DNA of 64,000 nucleotides, taken from the NCBI GenBank assembly GCA_021521415.1, contig JAIQDT010014348.1, forward strand, positions 49,777 through 113,776, read 5' to 3'. The notes beneath the pieces are model-generated. The model was given only the letters and a program-made list of their open reading frames with translations, searched no databases and was not told where the DNA came from. The position numbers and the translations under genes were made by a program. Below, piece after piece: positions 11,137-22,759 of this stretch (its first letter is position 1; every line of letters begins with the position of its first letter). This DNA is from Bidens hawaiensis (Eukaryota; Streptophyta; Magnoliopsida; Asterales; Asteraceae).

Positions 11137-12879
11137 TTATTAGTTTGTGTTATTGTATCCACTAACATTTTATATTCATAGTATGATTTATGTTTTTGTA
11201 TAGAAGTGCATGCTTTAGGTTATTGTGCATGTGAACCTCTTTAACTACAACTATGCACGGGTACGCTTACGTCCTACAATACAGTGTAGGTATTCAAGAT
11301 ATATGTGTATGTAAACCTACATAAGTACACCCGTATATGAAACTTATCCGTTATATAGGATGTTATGATTATTATGGAGTACATAAATGGTTTTAAGTAT
11401 TGTGTGGGAGTATTATTTGTTGAGTAAGGTAGTAACTATGTAGTTGTATAGGGATTGTTATTGGTTGTGTAGATAGTAACAATGAAATTCATTTTTTATG
11501 TAGGTTCATTTATGTATGGATGGTTATTGTGTGTAGGGATTATTATCGTGTGTAGGTTCATTTGTATGCAGTTGTGTAGGGATCGTTATTATCTTATGTA
11601 GGTTCATTTGTATGAAGTTGTGTAGGGATTGTTATCGTATGTATGTTTATTAATGTACTGTGTAGGTGGTATTATGAATTCGATAACGCTGAATGTCTTT
11701 TTAGATTTGGTTAAGTTTGAAAACTTATGACGAACGAATTAATCATAGATTAAAAATGATAAAAAGAAAACAATTTAAAAAAACTAGCTTGTTACTTGTA
11801 TCAAATAAAATTGTGATTAAAATGAAACATAATGTTGTTATACGTTTCAGGAAAAAAAAGAGGATAAAATGATTAATATTCAATTACATGTAGCTTTCAA
11901 CTAGATCTTACCATATATAAAAATGCACATTTTTACTATCATGGCTCTATGTATAACTTTAATATTAAATAAATAATAAAAGAAAAAAAAAGATCTGATT
12001 GGTTGGATTAACTTCTCGCACTTCTCTTTCTAAGAAAGCTTATGAAATGAATATAATTCTCTCTCTCTGTATATATGTGTTATTAATTAATAAGTCTATA
12101 GTAAAACCTAGCAAAGTTTATGCTGCACATGAGGGATATGTTTATTAATGTAGTGGTTTGACTTCTTGATCTAGACTTTGTTGATATGTTTACTTTCACA
12201 AGAATCATAGTTGATATAGGATGTGCTATACCATATTTTTGGTGTGTGAACTTTTTATTTATGTTTATACAGATTCTTTACTGATGATAGCTGGTTTATG
12301 TGAGCAGCATTTAGACATATTTTGAACTAATTTGAATTGTTATAAAAAAGGGCATGAATAACATTATTATAAGATTGAGCACTGAGCAATGATTGAACCA
12401 GGTGAGATATACCATTAGATTATTAATTGGTTTATGATTTAGTTTTTGAGCCCACTTCAAGTATATTAGATCTCCCTTTATAAATCTGTAAACTTATGAA
12501 AAGCGTTGGTGTTCAACCATCCTATCGTCTTACTTCTGGTTGAATGCTATTAGCTATATTATTTATTCTTTATCTCATTCTATATATCTTTGATATCAAT
12601 ACATTTGTGGCAGGCTTAATCGTGATATATTCAACACATTCATGGATGCATTGAATCGTTACCTTCTACCAAGTTAAACAAGAATCTAGGACTCCCATTA
12701 CTGGACAACTCGAGTCCTTAGTCTAAAGAATATTTATTGAACCAGTTTAATAGTATATCTGATAGGTTATTTTATTGAACATTCACAACTCTATTTGAAT
12801 TGTAGTTAAGAGTTGTGGATTTAGTGAGACAGAGTTAATTATGTTTATAACTTTATACTTCTATTTACTCACATGAAAC
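11137..12879. other. AT-rich intergenic stretch, probably part of a Helitron or other repeat
   Basis: No coding sequence seen. 11490-11660 has loosely repeated 'tgtgtagggattgttat' and 'gtaggttcat' phrases. 12010-12026 reads 'aacttctcgcacttctc', an inverted relative of the 'gcgagaagtg' motifs at 9212 and 9230. A second Helitron terminus lies at the right edge. Confidence 0.5.
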
Positions 12880-13012
12880 AACAAATGAGAGGGTTTATTT
12901 TTTAGGTTTTCTCTTTCGGTTCTATACCGAGTGTTGGTACCATATCAATATCGTAGCGAACCCAACCACTACTTTCCGTGTTCCCGCCGCAATGCGCGGA
13001 TTATTTTTCTAG
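12880..13012 (+). mobile_element. Helitron 3' terminus (left end not located)
   Basis: The sequence contains a near-perfect hairpin (CCGCCGC-AAT-GCGCGG) followed by ATTATTTTT and CTAG at 13009-13012, with T as the next base. This is a typical plant Helitron 3' end on the plus strand. The TC start was not identified, so the length is unknown; it may include much of 11.1-13.0 kb. Confidence 0.65.
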
Positions 13013-13755
13013 TTGAGCACTAAATTAGAGATTGTGTACTTAAGAGATGGGAAATTAGAGCATCTCTCACGGGGGTTGTGCCACTCGTCCGAATTGCGTG
13101 GCAGGGAACCAACAAGAAGGATACAGACGGGCACCATTACGGAGGTGAAGTTCACGGATGAGGAATTTGTGGACGGTAAGCTTGCTCCTTGGTAAAACTC
13201 GAGCGTTGTCAGTCACATGCGTTGAAGCTACGAGACTACTCGAATTTGTTGGTTTCCGTCAGTTCCGTTATGGTACCGGAACTAAAACAAATAAAATTTA
13301 CATTTGGTCAGTTTATCTTACGTTCGTTGTGGTAATCGAACTAAATAAAAAAACAAATTCAAGGACTAATACGGTGCCGCCAAGTGATTCAACAGGGCAC
13401 TTGCGACACCAAAGTTTTAATTTATATATAGTAGTAATTAATTTAATGTACGTCACCTTTTATATTTTTATTACTTTTATTTTGCACATCTTAAAAAAAA
13501 TTAAAATAAAATAATTATGATAAGGACGCTTCATCCATTTCTACTAGAAGTGGAAAAAGTTAGAAGTGGAAAAAGTTATATTGTATACGTTGCGATGACC
13601 GGACGATAAAAAGTCGTTTTCCACCCCACAATTACACATACCAATCACAATTTGAGTATCCAATTGATCACTTTGTTGTTCTTGGATTATTTCGAACTTC
13701 CATCAATGCAACTAAAACACCCCACCATGTTGAATGACTTCTTTAATCTCTCAGG

Positions 13756-13761
<6 letters not shown>
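13013..13761. other. Intergenic, no convincing gene
   Basis: A 60-codon open frame from TTG at 13013 has no recognised similarity and no ATG. 13373-13410 forms a degenerate hairpin related to the better one at 15689-15726. Nothing else was identified. Confidence 0.5.
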
Positions 13762-13799
<38 letters not shown>

Positions 13800-13997
13800 C
13801 TTTGTAATTTGAACCCAAACAAACGAGGCATTACTTTTCTAACGGACCTTTATTACTATTACTTAAGGGTGGCAAACCCAACCCAAATAGATTGTTTTGG
13901 GTTAAGATGGATAAACTTTAAAAGTTAAATATGTTAGAAGGATCATAAAAATTCTTCAAGGGGGTCAGACTGGGTTGAAAATACACGAGTGAGTTTC

Positions 13998-14036
<39 letters not shown>

Positions 14037-14235
14037 CTTTGTAATTTGAACCCAAACAAACGAGGCATTACTTTTCTAACGGACCTTTATTACTATTACT
14101 TAAGGGTGGCAAACCCAACCCAAATAGATTGTTTTGGGTTAAGATGGATAAACTTTAAAAGTTAAATATGTTAGAAGGATCATAAAAATTCTTCAAGGGG
14201 GTCAGACTGGGTTGAAAATACACGAGTGAGTTTCA
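13762..14235. repeat. 237-bp direct tandem duplication beginning with a (TTA)n run
   Basis: Two adjacent copies with a 237-base period: 'atatactttgtaatttg' recurs at 13795 and 14032, and 'cacgagtgag' at 13984 and 14221. By eye the copies are identical except for the length of the (ATT)n run that starts each unit. Such identity implies a recent duplication. Each unit contains the 'aagggtggcaaaccc' motif that looks like an element terminus. Confidence 0.9.
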
Positions 14236-15655
14236 TTTATAGGTTAAAATGGGTCAAAACAAAATATCCAAATTATCCAAAATTTATCTAATTCAAAATA
14301 CTCAAACTATCCCGTGCGAAACAAAACTCATTCGAAACCCAAAAAACGATAATACGAAACAAAAACCCCGAACCAACTAAAACGAAATTGAACCGAAATA
14401 GATAAACGACCAAAACGAAACAAAAAAAAACGGGAATGAAACCGAAAAACTGACCAAAACAAAACAAAAAGAGCGAAATGCAACCGAAAAGCTAACCTAA
14501 CTAAACAAAAACACTGAATCGACCAAACCGAAACAAAACTGAATCGGAATAGAAAAACGACCAAAACGAAACAAAAAAACCGATATGAAACCGAATAGTT
14601 GATCAAAACGAAAAAAAAGCGAAATGCAACTGAAAAGCGGACCAAAACAAAACAAAAACATCGAACCAACCAAAACGAAACAAAAAAACCGAAACGAAAC
14701 TGAATTGAAATAGAAAAACTGAAAACCAAAACGAAACTGAACCAAAACTAAAAAACGACAAAACGAAACAAAAAAAAAACGAAATGCAACTGAAAAGCTG
14801 ACTGAACCGACCAAAGCGAAACAAAAAAACCGAAACGAAACTGAACCGAAATAGAAAAACGATCGAAACGAAACAAAAAACCGAATTGAAACTGAAAAAC
14901 TGACTAAAAGGAAACATAAAAACACTAAATGCAATTTAAAAACCGGATCAAAACGAATCAAAAACACCGAACCCACCAAACGAAACAAAAAAACTGAACT
15001 GAAATAGAAAAACGACCAAAGCGATACAAAAAAACCGATATGAAACCGAAAAACTGACCAAAACGAAACAAAAAAAAACGAAATGCAATAAAAAAGCTTA
15101 TCAAAACGAAACAAAAAAAACTGAAACGTAGCCGACCAAAATAAAACAAATGAATCGAAAAGAAACAAAAAAGCGAAATGAAACCGTAAAACCGACTAAA
15201 ACAAAACAACACTGAAACCGATAAAAAGAGAAATCGAAACCGAAATCAATGAAACCGAGCAGATACCGAAACCGACCGAAATGAAAAAAATAAAACCGAA
15301 CCGGAAAAAACCTCCGAAAAACTCGAACCTGAACCGGTACAAAACGGTTTTTTTTAATGCACGAGGATGATAGGGGAAACATTTTAGTTATTTTACATTT
15401 TGCGTTTTTTATTTGTATTTTGAGTTATTATTTTTTTAATAGTTTTTTTGAATATTTTTTTGAGGAGTTTTTAAAACCCTTTGTATGTCAACCTTCACTT
15501 GGGTCAAGATGAGTTAGTTTTACCCACACTGACTATATTCATCATAACCCTCTATTTTAAAAATCCATCTTGACCCTATATCCATCCTGACCCATACCCA
15601 TCCTGACCCATCACCCAAATCCAACCCAACCCAACCCACTCTCATTGCCACCTCT
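14104..15655. mobile_element. Candidate non-autonomous hAT element with a 1-kb T-poor low-complexity core
   Basis: Left end 'aagggtggcaa' (about 14104) and right end 'ttgccacctct' (about 15645) are inverted relatives. The flanks 'ctattact' and 'atattact' could be a 7/8-matching 8-bp duplication. Inside, 14320-15350 is a degenerate array of 'aaacgaaacaaaaaaccgaa'-type units in which T is rare on the plus strand. The long Phe-rich open frames on the minus strand there are by-products of this composition and not genes. Confidence 0.45.
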
Positions 15656-15688
15656 ACAATATTACTAATAGTAACAATTGAGAACTTT

Positions 15689-15726
15689 GGTGTCGTAAAG
15701 TCCCCATTGGGCCACTTTACGACACC
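15689..15726. repeat. Perfect 13-bp-stem hairpin
   Basis: GGTGTCGTAAAGT, a 12-base loop, then ACTTTACGACACC. The stem is perfect. A degraded relative lies at 13373-13410. It may mark a terminus of an unrecognised repeat. Confidence 0.6.
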
Positions 15727-16319
15727 TTATTAGTGAAATTTTTGTTTTGTTTTAGTTTCAGTTAGTAATAAATGTAACAAAAATCGACCGAATGCTAATT
15801 TAGTTTTTGTTTATATGTTTTAAGTATCAATACCATAATGTACGTGACGTAAAGTCGTAAACCAACTGAATTCGCGCAGACTCGCAACATTTTGTTTTAG
15901 TTGCATCACCGTAACGAAAACCGTCCGAATGTTATTTTTGTTTGTTTTTTAGTTCCGGTAACATAAAAAAACGTAACGGAAACCGCCCGAATTTACGTAG
16001 ACTGACTGCCTCAATTCCCATAATCATCAACGACCAGGTTTCATCAACGATCAAGTTTTACCAACCAACACTACCATGTTAATCCATTTCTAGCTATTCA
16101 CGATAAAATAACGTACGTAACTCGTGTACCCTTACCGCTTCAACCATTTCAGTGTGAAATGAGGGTTTTAACAGATCACACTCATCAGAACTTACAAGAT
16201 CTCAATCTCAAGTCTCAACTCCATCTCAGACGACTACACACACTCTTTACTCCGAGGAGATCGCCACCGTAAACCACCACAATCCACCATCACCAGATCT
16301 AGCCGGAGATAGCTACGGG
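15727..16319. other. Intergenic, then a 5' UTR-like stretch before the BIG pseudogene
   Basis: 15880-15990 has repeated 'taacgaaaaccg' and 'tagttccggtaac' phrases. From about 16180 the sequence becomes C/A-rich and untranslated-leader-like up to the ATG at 16320. Confidence 0.45.
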
Positions 16320-17623
16320 ATGGCTTCTCCGGAAGCCGATTCCCGTCTAATCAACACCGTGTTACTTCCAGCCCTAGACAAGATAATCAAATCATGCTCA
16401 TGGCGTAAACACTCCAAATTAGGTAACGAATGCAAATCCTTAATTGAACACATTACTAATAAACAATTAGACCTGGCCACGTCACCTAATTCACCTCACC
16501 AGTCAGGTGTGCTATTAGATTCCGGTAATAACGAACTTAACCTAGATGAATCTGAATTGTTATTTAAGTCCTCTTATTAAAGACTGCTGTTCCGGTGATG
16601 TTAAGATCGCCGAACCGGCGGTTGATTGTATACAGAAGTTGATTGCGTTCGGTTGCTTACGTGGCGAATCGGATCCGTCCGGTGGACCGGATTCGAAGCT
16701 GTTAGGAAGGTGATTGAGTCTGTGTGTAGGTGTAGTGAGTTAGGTGATGAGGGAAGACGATTTTGTCGGTGGTGACGTCGATTCAGTTGCGGATTCACGA
16801 TGATATTTTGTTGGAGATTGTGAGGACTTGTTATGATGTGTTTTTGAATAGTAGGAATGTGGTGAACCAGACGACGGCGAAGGCGTCGTTGATTCAGATG
16901 CTGGTTGAAGAAACACGGATCCCCGGGTATGGGTTCTGGATCCAATGAGTCCACAGGGTAAAATACGATAACTACTAACACAGTATGAGCACAACTTCCC
17001 GAAGTCCAATAACCGGAAACTACAAAACAGACACCGTGAGTCTCGTTACTGGAAGGACAAAAGGGGGGGGGGTCTTCCTGTAACCACCCTCCGGCGTGAG
17101 AATCAGTATCGTTCGTAAAGAAGAAAGTACTAAAGTATACAGACTAAGTATATTCAGAGTATAAGTGAGTCAGAGTGAATGTGAATGAATGAATACCTCA
17201 TGCAGGTTGACAAGGTATTTATAGCCAAAGGATGTAGGAAGGTGATTGGGCCTTGGTAACCGCCTGGACGCGTGTCCCTTTGTGATAGGTTGAGCTATAC
17301 GTCACATGTGCATGGGTATAACAACCTGGACACGCGTTGTCTGATAATAGGACGGGTCAAACCCTGGCCATGTGCACGGTTATAACAACATGGCCAGGTG
17401 TCTTTTGCTCATTGGCTGGCGAGTCACGTATTCTTCAAGTAACAATCGTGGATACTCTTCTAGAGGATAGTTAGTTCATGACAGCTGTCCAGTTGGCATT
17501 TCCTTCCGGTCATTTTGGCGGACAGATGTCCTATCTCGCGGATGACTTCTGAGGGTGCCTGGATGCTTCCGCGTGTGGTGTGAGGACGTTATTCCTCTAC
17601 CGAGTTATGCGGATGATCCATAT

Positions 17624-20600
17624 TAGAGGTGCACAAACCGGTTTTTTTAAAAAAACCGGTTCGGTTATTAACCGGACCGGTTTTTTTTGGCCCGGAAAAA
17701 AACCGGTTCGGTTAATAACCGGACCGGTTATTAACCGGTTTTTTTGCCGTCAAAACCCTAACCGGTCTAACCGGTTAGGACCGGTTTAGAAACCGGTTAG
17801 AACCGGTTAATAAACCGGTTTTTTTATTAACCGGTTTTTTTTATTAACCGGTTTTTTTTTTTTTTTTTAAATTTCGCGGTTTCAAATACGAATATTTGTT
17901 TTTTATATTTTGTACTTAATGAAGACCATTATTTTTTCACAGTATAAACAAACCGGTAACTACAAGGCAAAACGGTAACTACAAGGCAAAACGGACTGAC
18001 CGAAGCCATTATTTGCTTTCGTTGTTAGGGTTCTTTGCTTGGAAGATGAGTATGAGTGTGTGTTGGTGAATGTGTTTTCAACAAACCAAAGATTAAAAAC
18101 ACATAACTTTCATTTATAGTTTTTACATTAAAAATACAAACATTAAATCGTTATCGCATATTCGTAACTCAAAAATACAAACATTAAATCATTAACACTG
18201 AAGAAATCTCTGCCAAGAACTGTTGTTCATGATTTAACTCAAAAATACAAACATTAAATCGTGAACTAGCAGATGCTCCTGTTGTTCCCAATCGCAGTTT
18301 GTTCATGATTTGCCTCCATGTTTGCTGTTTCTTTAACTAAATTAGAAAAATCCAAATCAACAAGTAAATAAGAGCACATATTAGGAAAAAGAATGCTTAG
18401 ACACGATTACATGAACAACTTGCTGTTTCTTACTCATGATTTGCCTTCATGTTTGCTGTTTCTTTAACTAATTTGCTTCGCTACCCGATCCCGAGCTATT
18501 TCTTAGGTAATCGTCGTACGCGGCTTCTTCATCGGTCATTGGTTGAGTGTGTCCTTCATTGACCTCGTCTTCATACAAGCCCGCTTCATACTCCATTTCC
18601 CCCTCGAGTGAGCGTTGATGTTGTGCCCTATCTAAAGAGTCCAAATAATCCTTGTAGCAAATCGACATCTCTATAGCTGGTGCAGTGAGTCGAGTCCTCC
18701 TAATCGATATAACCCTGCCAGAAACAGAAAAAGCAGACTCCGAAGCTACCGTGGAAGCTTGGACCGTTAGTAAATCTTTGGCCATGGCGGCGAGGATCGG
18801 AAACTCATCCTCCTTACCTCTCCACCAAGCCAGCAAATCAAGACTTCTAAATTCATCCGGAGTCATGTGTTTCACAAAGTTGGTACCACCATACCTTCCA
18901 AGTTCACTGCTTGGGGTGTTTACCTTTTGACGTTTACCGGCGTCTTCCCAAATCATGTAGTACATCCCCATTTCAAGGTCGGTTTTGGATTGGGATTGGG
19001 CAACAGCTCTTAACGAGTCATGAATTTGGGAAGACGACACGTATTTTGTAAGGTAGACATCATACATGTTTGACAAGGTGGTGTTGAAAGCATTCTTTAA
19101 AGTTTGGCTATAATAGGGGTTTTGATCGTCGTTTAACCCTAGCTCATCACAAATTTTTTCTATTAAAGCTTCAACACCACCAACATTGATGCAAGGGTTT
19201 AACGCAGCAGCACATGTCAAAACAGCGGGTAGTTCTTGAAAATATTTTCTAAATTATTTTTTCATTTTTACACCCATATCAAAATAAGGTGCACCCCTAC
19301 AATGAAGTTCACTCAACTTTGTGCACATGACAGCAATTTTTGGTAAAGCAATGGGGCTTGTTGGATAGTAAACCCCGGATAAACTAGTTGTGCAAGATTT
19401 AAAAATTTGAAGGACCTCCGTAACGATCTCAATCAATAACCAGTTTCTAGGATCGTACGGTGCACATTTACCCCTACTTGACAAAATTTGATGAAACGCA
19501 ATTAATGATTCTTTTTGTTGGATGGCTTTCTCAAACATATTACAAGTCGAGTTCCATCTTGTTGGACAATCCCAATTTGGCCCCAACCATTGACAATTAG
19601 CTTCTACACAAAATTTTTTGTATCTTGAAAATGTTTTATTGTTGCTAAAAACATCTCGTAACATTCTTTTAAAATTGTTTCTTTGCGTTTCGATCACGTT
19701 TAACCCATCTTGCACGGCCAAGTTGATAATATGTGCAATGCATCGGCTATGAAAAACGCTCTATCACAAATAGGTTTATACTTTAATTTTAAATGGCCAA
19801 CCGCGGCCGTATTGTTGGACGCGTTATCAAACGAAATTGAAAAGATTTTATGTTCAATCTTGTATTGTCGAATGACTTTATCCAAGATTTGAAAAATATT
19901 TCTACCCGTGTGCGGGTAATCAAACAATTGAAACGCAACGGTTCGTTTCATCATTTGCCACGACTCGGGGTCAACCCAATGAGCCGTCACACAAATGTAT
20001 GAGTCGGGCGAACCATGAGGTACCGACCACACATCCGTTGTTAAGTTTACACCAGTTTGTAAGTTTGAAAAGTATGAAATTAGTTCGGATTTAGCGTTTT
20101 TCCATGCTTTAAGACAATCTCTTCTAAGGGTCGAACGACTTACGTGTTGGTAGCGTGGTTGAACATAGTTTTGCATCATCTCCGTGAATTGAGGGTTGTC
20201 GAAGTGGTTGAAAGGAAGTGTTTGTTGAATCACAAAGTTTGAAAATTGTTGACGTACCGCTTCAACGTCGTACGTAAACACCGCTCCTTGATTCGTCATC
20301 TGCGGCTGCGAACTACTTCCCGATTCGTCCTTCAAGGCCTTGCAAAAGGGCCTTTGTACATGCGCTTTTAAAGTGGAGTTTGCATCTTTGCCATAAAACT
20401 TCAAACAATGTTTGCATCGAGCTTTTTGGCTACCGTTAGACATTTCGCATAGGTCGAAATGTTGCCAAACATCATGGTTTCGTTTCGTGGGGATGACCCG
20501 AACGACCGTTTCTCCCGTGTTCGAGGCACCCATGTTGAGGGATGAAGCAGCACTTTGGGAGGCCATGATAATCGACTACGAAATAAGAGTGGTATACTCG

Positions 20601-21117
20601 AGTATGAAATAAACGACTACGAAATAAGAGCGTATGGAGTGGTAATGTGGTATAATTGAGCGTGAGATAACAAAATAATCGCGTATGAAATAAACGTTTA
20701 GAGCGTTTGGAGTTGTATAATCGAGTGTGATCTAACCAGTACCCAACCTAAACTATATATAGATGTTTGTGGGGGTAAAATGGTAAAAAAAAAAAACGGT
20801 CCAAAAACAAAAAAAAACGGGCATATAGCCGTTATACAACGTTCAAAAACCGGTTTTTAACCGGTTAACCGGTTATGGAGAAACCGGTTAACCGGTTTTC
20901 CACAACGGTCAAAAACCGGTTAACCGGTTTTTCCATAACCGGTTAATAAAAAAAACCGGTTTTTCCATTAACCGGTTCGTTAACCGGTTTTGGATCTAGA
21001 ACTTGTAACCGAAAGACGAACCGGCGGTTTGTAAACCGGTCAAACCGGTTTTTAAAAAACCGGTTTTCGTAAAAACCGGTAAACCGGTTCCCCAACCGGT
21101 TTTTTTGGCCATCTCTA
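17624..21117 (-). mobile_element. hAT transposon (BED-finger type), 3,494 bp, 8-bp target duplication
   Basis: The ends are TAGAGGTGCAC at the left and GGCCATCTCTA at the right, an imperfect terminal inverted repeat. They are flanked by a perfect 8-bp duplication, atccatat, at 17616-17623 and 21118-21125. Dense AACCGGTT motifs fill both subterminal regions (17640-17850 and 20840-21110), likely transposase binding sites by analogy with other hAT elements. The transposase is on the minus strand. Flanking sequence on both sides is the gypsy LTR. Confidence 0.93.
18468..20566 (-). pseudogene. hAT transposase with one frameshift and one stop
   Basis: From ATG 20566 ('MASQSAASSLNMGASNTG') the protein shows a BED zinc finger ('KARCKHCLKFYGKDANSTLK' and a following H/C pair) and the hAT core. 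A shift of one base in a T run near 19753-19757 moves the frame; the correct frame then continues through 'NLAVQDGLNVIETQ'. A TAA stop lies at 19254-19256. The same frame resumes to 18468 and includes the dimerisation motif 'TVASESAFSVSGRVISIRRT' near 18690. The damage is light, so the insertion may be fairly recent, but this copy should not make active transposase. Confidence 0.88.
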
Positions 21118-21742
21118 ATCCATATGTCCCGTGGGTGGTGTATGAGAGGTTTCTCTATGACCCGCGGGTGGTACTTAATGGTATTTAGGTCTTTTTGGTA
21201 CCCTACCTCTATACTGGTGATTGTGTTTAGGAGGATGGAGGCGGATTCGTCGACCGTGCCGGTGCAGCCGATTGTTGTGGCCGAGTTGATGGATCCGCCG
21301 GAGAAGGGTGGGGATGAGTACGGGCAAGTGGCGGTGTTTGTGCAAGGGTTTATTAGTAAGGTTATGCAGGAGATTGACGGGGTTTTGAATCGGGCCTGCT
21401 CCGGAAGACCATCTAATTCTCCGGAAAGGATTAATTGAAAGCCTCTGATTGTTTCTGCTAAACCAACATATTTTCCCAGAGAACCCGTAAAGACTTCTGC
21501 TACGAAAAACGGTTGTGATAAGAAACACTCAATTTTTCACGCTCTTGCTACGGTGATACACTGGTAAAAGAAACATCATTTGTATTTGATCATTTTTTAT
21601 GGCTTTTAATTTAACGACGTTTTTTAACATTTACATATTTTTTCCTTGTCTTCTCACCTAAGACATTACAACTGGTATGTTGAAGAGAGAGAGAGAGAGA
21701 GAGAGAGAAGTGTGAATGATACAATAGTAGGGTGATGTTTGT

Positions 21743-22291
21743 TAGGGCTGTTCATATCCGAACCTTTCAAATAGTGAAAATCACTATCCGAATTCGAATC
21801 CGAAACTTCGGATGTCCGAATATTCAAAAAAAGAAATAAGAAAATTTGGTGCCGCCGTGAGACGGAGACGGATGACTGGCTGACTGGTGCCGCCGTGACT
21901 GTGTGAGAGAAAGTGACAGAGACGGATGTGTGTGATCTAGGGTTTATGTGACCGGCGACGGCGAGGGTTAGTGTGAGAGAAAGAGGCGCCGCTGCTGCCT
22001 GCTTGTGTTGTCAGTTATGACTTATGTGTGTTATGTCTTATGTGTGATTATGTATGGTTTATATTATTATGTATAATATAAAATAAAATTAAAAAAAATA
22101 TTAAAATTAAAATTCTGGATTATTAGGATAACTCGAATATCCGAAAAATCTAAAAACTGCTATCCGAATCTGAATTTTTGGATATACGGGATTCGGATTT
22201 CCGAATTTTCGGATATCCGAATTTTCGGATAGTTTGGATACGAATAGTTGGATAATTCGGATACGAATTTTGATAGTTTTGAACACCCTTA
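21743..22291. mobile_element. Non-autonomous hAT-like element in the left palindrome arm
   Basis: The left end 'tagggctgttca' and the right end, which reads 'taagggtgttca' inward, form an imperfect terminal repeat. The flanks 'atgtttgt' and 'atacttgt' match 6 of 8 bases. The right palindrome arm lacks the element, confirming an insertion. Its centre (21850-22010) is GC-richer, with 'gccgccgtgagacggagacg' and 'gaccggcgacggcgagggtt', unlike the AT-rich ends, and may be captured genic sequence. Confidence 0.75.
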
Positions 22292-22414
22292 ATACTTGTT
22301 ACGTATATCTATTTAGTTATTTAGACATTTCTTTACGAGACAACTTTTCTGCTTTTGGATTATTTTGTTTTAATATTTATGTAACTCGTAACAATATTGT
22401 GGGATCTCCACATG

Positions 22415-22530
22415 AAACTAGAAATGGAAGAGTTATAATAAATTGGTATAGATAATTTTATTATATTTTATAAAACTAGAAATGGAAGAGTTATAATAAA
22501 TTGGTATAGATAATTTTATTATATTTTATA
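22415..22530. repeat. 58-bp tandem duplication
   Basis: 'aaactagaaatggaagag' recurs at 22415 and 22473 with an identical 58-base unit. The right palindrome arm has only one copy, so it arose after the palindrome. Confidence 0.9.
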
Positions 22531-22759
22531 ATAAATGTTGAATGACTTCTTTATCCCTAATACCATTATAAATAGAGTAGATTCAACTATAAATATTGTA
22601 ATCTAATATTTATATTCTCTCTCACACACGCACTTTTCTAACACTATGATAGAAACAGTATAAATGTATGTTACATTAACATATCATTGGGCGGCCCTCG
22701 ACTAATAAATGCATCTACTGCATTTTATACTTAACATAAAATATTCCGACGCCCCCATT

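Larger units (their letters stand above)
16906..21213 (-). mobile_element. Solo LTR of a Ty3/gypsy-type element, itself interrupted by a hAT element
   Basis: The insertion is flanked by the 5-bp duplication ctggt at 16901-16905 and 21214-21218, and joining the flanks restores the BIG reading ('MLVIVFRRM'). Without the nested hAT element it is about 806 bp. It matches the LTR at 49779-50613 in reverse orientation: same start 'tgaagaaacacggatcc', same G-run block near 17060, and same 'ggtagggtacc' end. No internal genes or second LTR are present, so it is a solo LTR left by recombination between LTRs. Confidence 0.88.
16320..21410 (+). pseudogene. BIG-type ARF guanine-exchange factor, N-terminal fragment, split by nested transposons
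   Basis: BIG proteins are Sec7-domain exchange factors that activate ARF GTPases at the Golgi/TGN. The frame from ATG 16320 reads 'ALDKIIKSCSWRKHSKL', the start of the N-terminal DCB region. A frameshift near 16565 ends this frame; the homologous frame continues ('EPAVDCIQKLIAFGCLRGES'), shifts again near 16705, and loses a few codons near 16755. It resumes as 'VVNQTTAKASLIQMLV' up to 16905. The next residues, '[19 protein letters not shown]', appear only at about 21219-21280, beyond a 4.3-kb insertion, and the similarity ends near 21400. There is no Sec7 domain. It is a dead 5' fragment, perhaps of an early exon or a retrocopy. Confidence 0.85.

Noticed and set aside
13013..13195. 60-codon frame starting TTG
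   Set aside because: No ATG, no recognised family, directly next to a Helitron end.
14328..15382. Several long Phe-rich open frames on the minus strand
   Set aside because: They result from the T-poor low-complexity tract on the plus strand; no domain or real protein composition.
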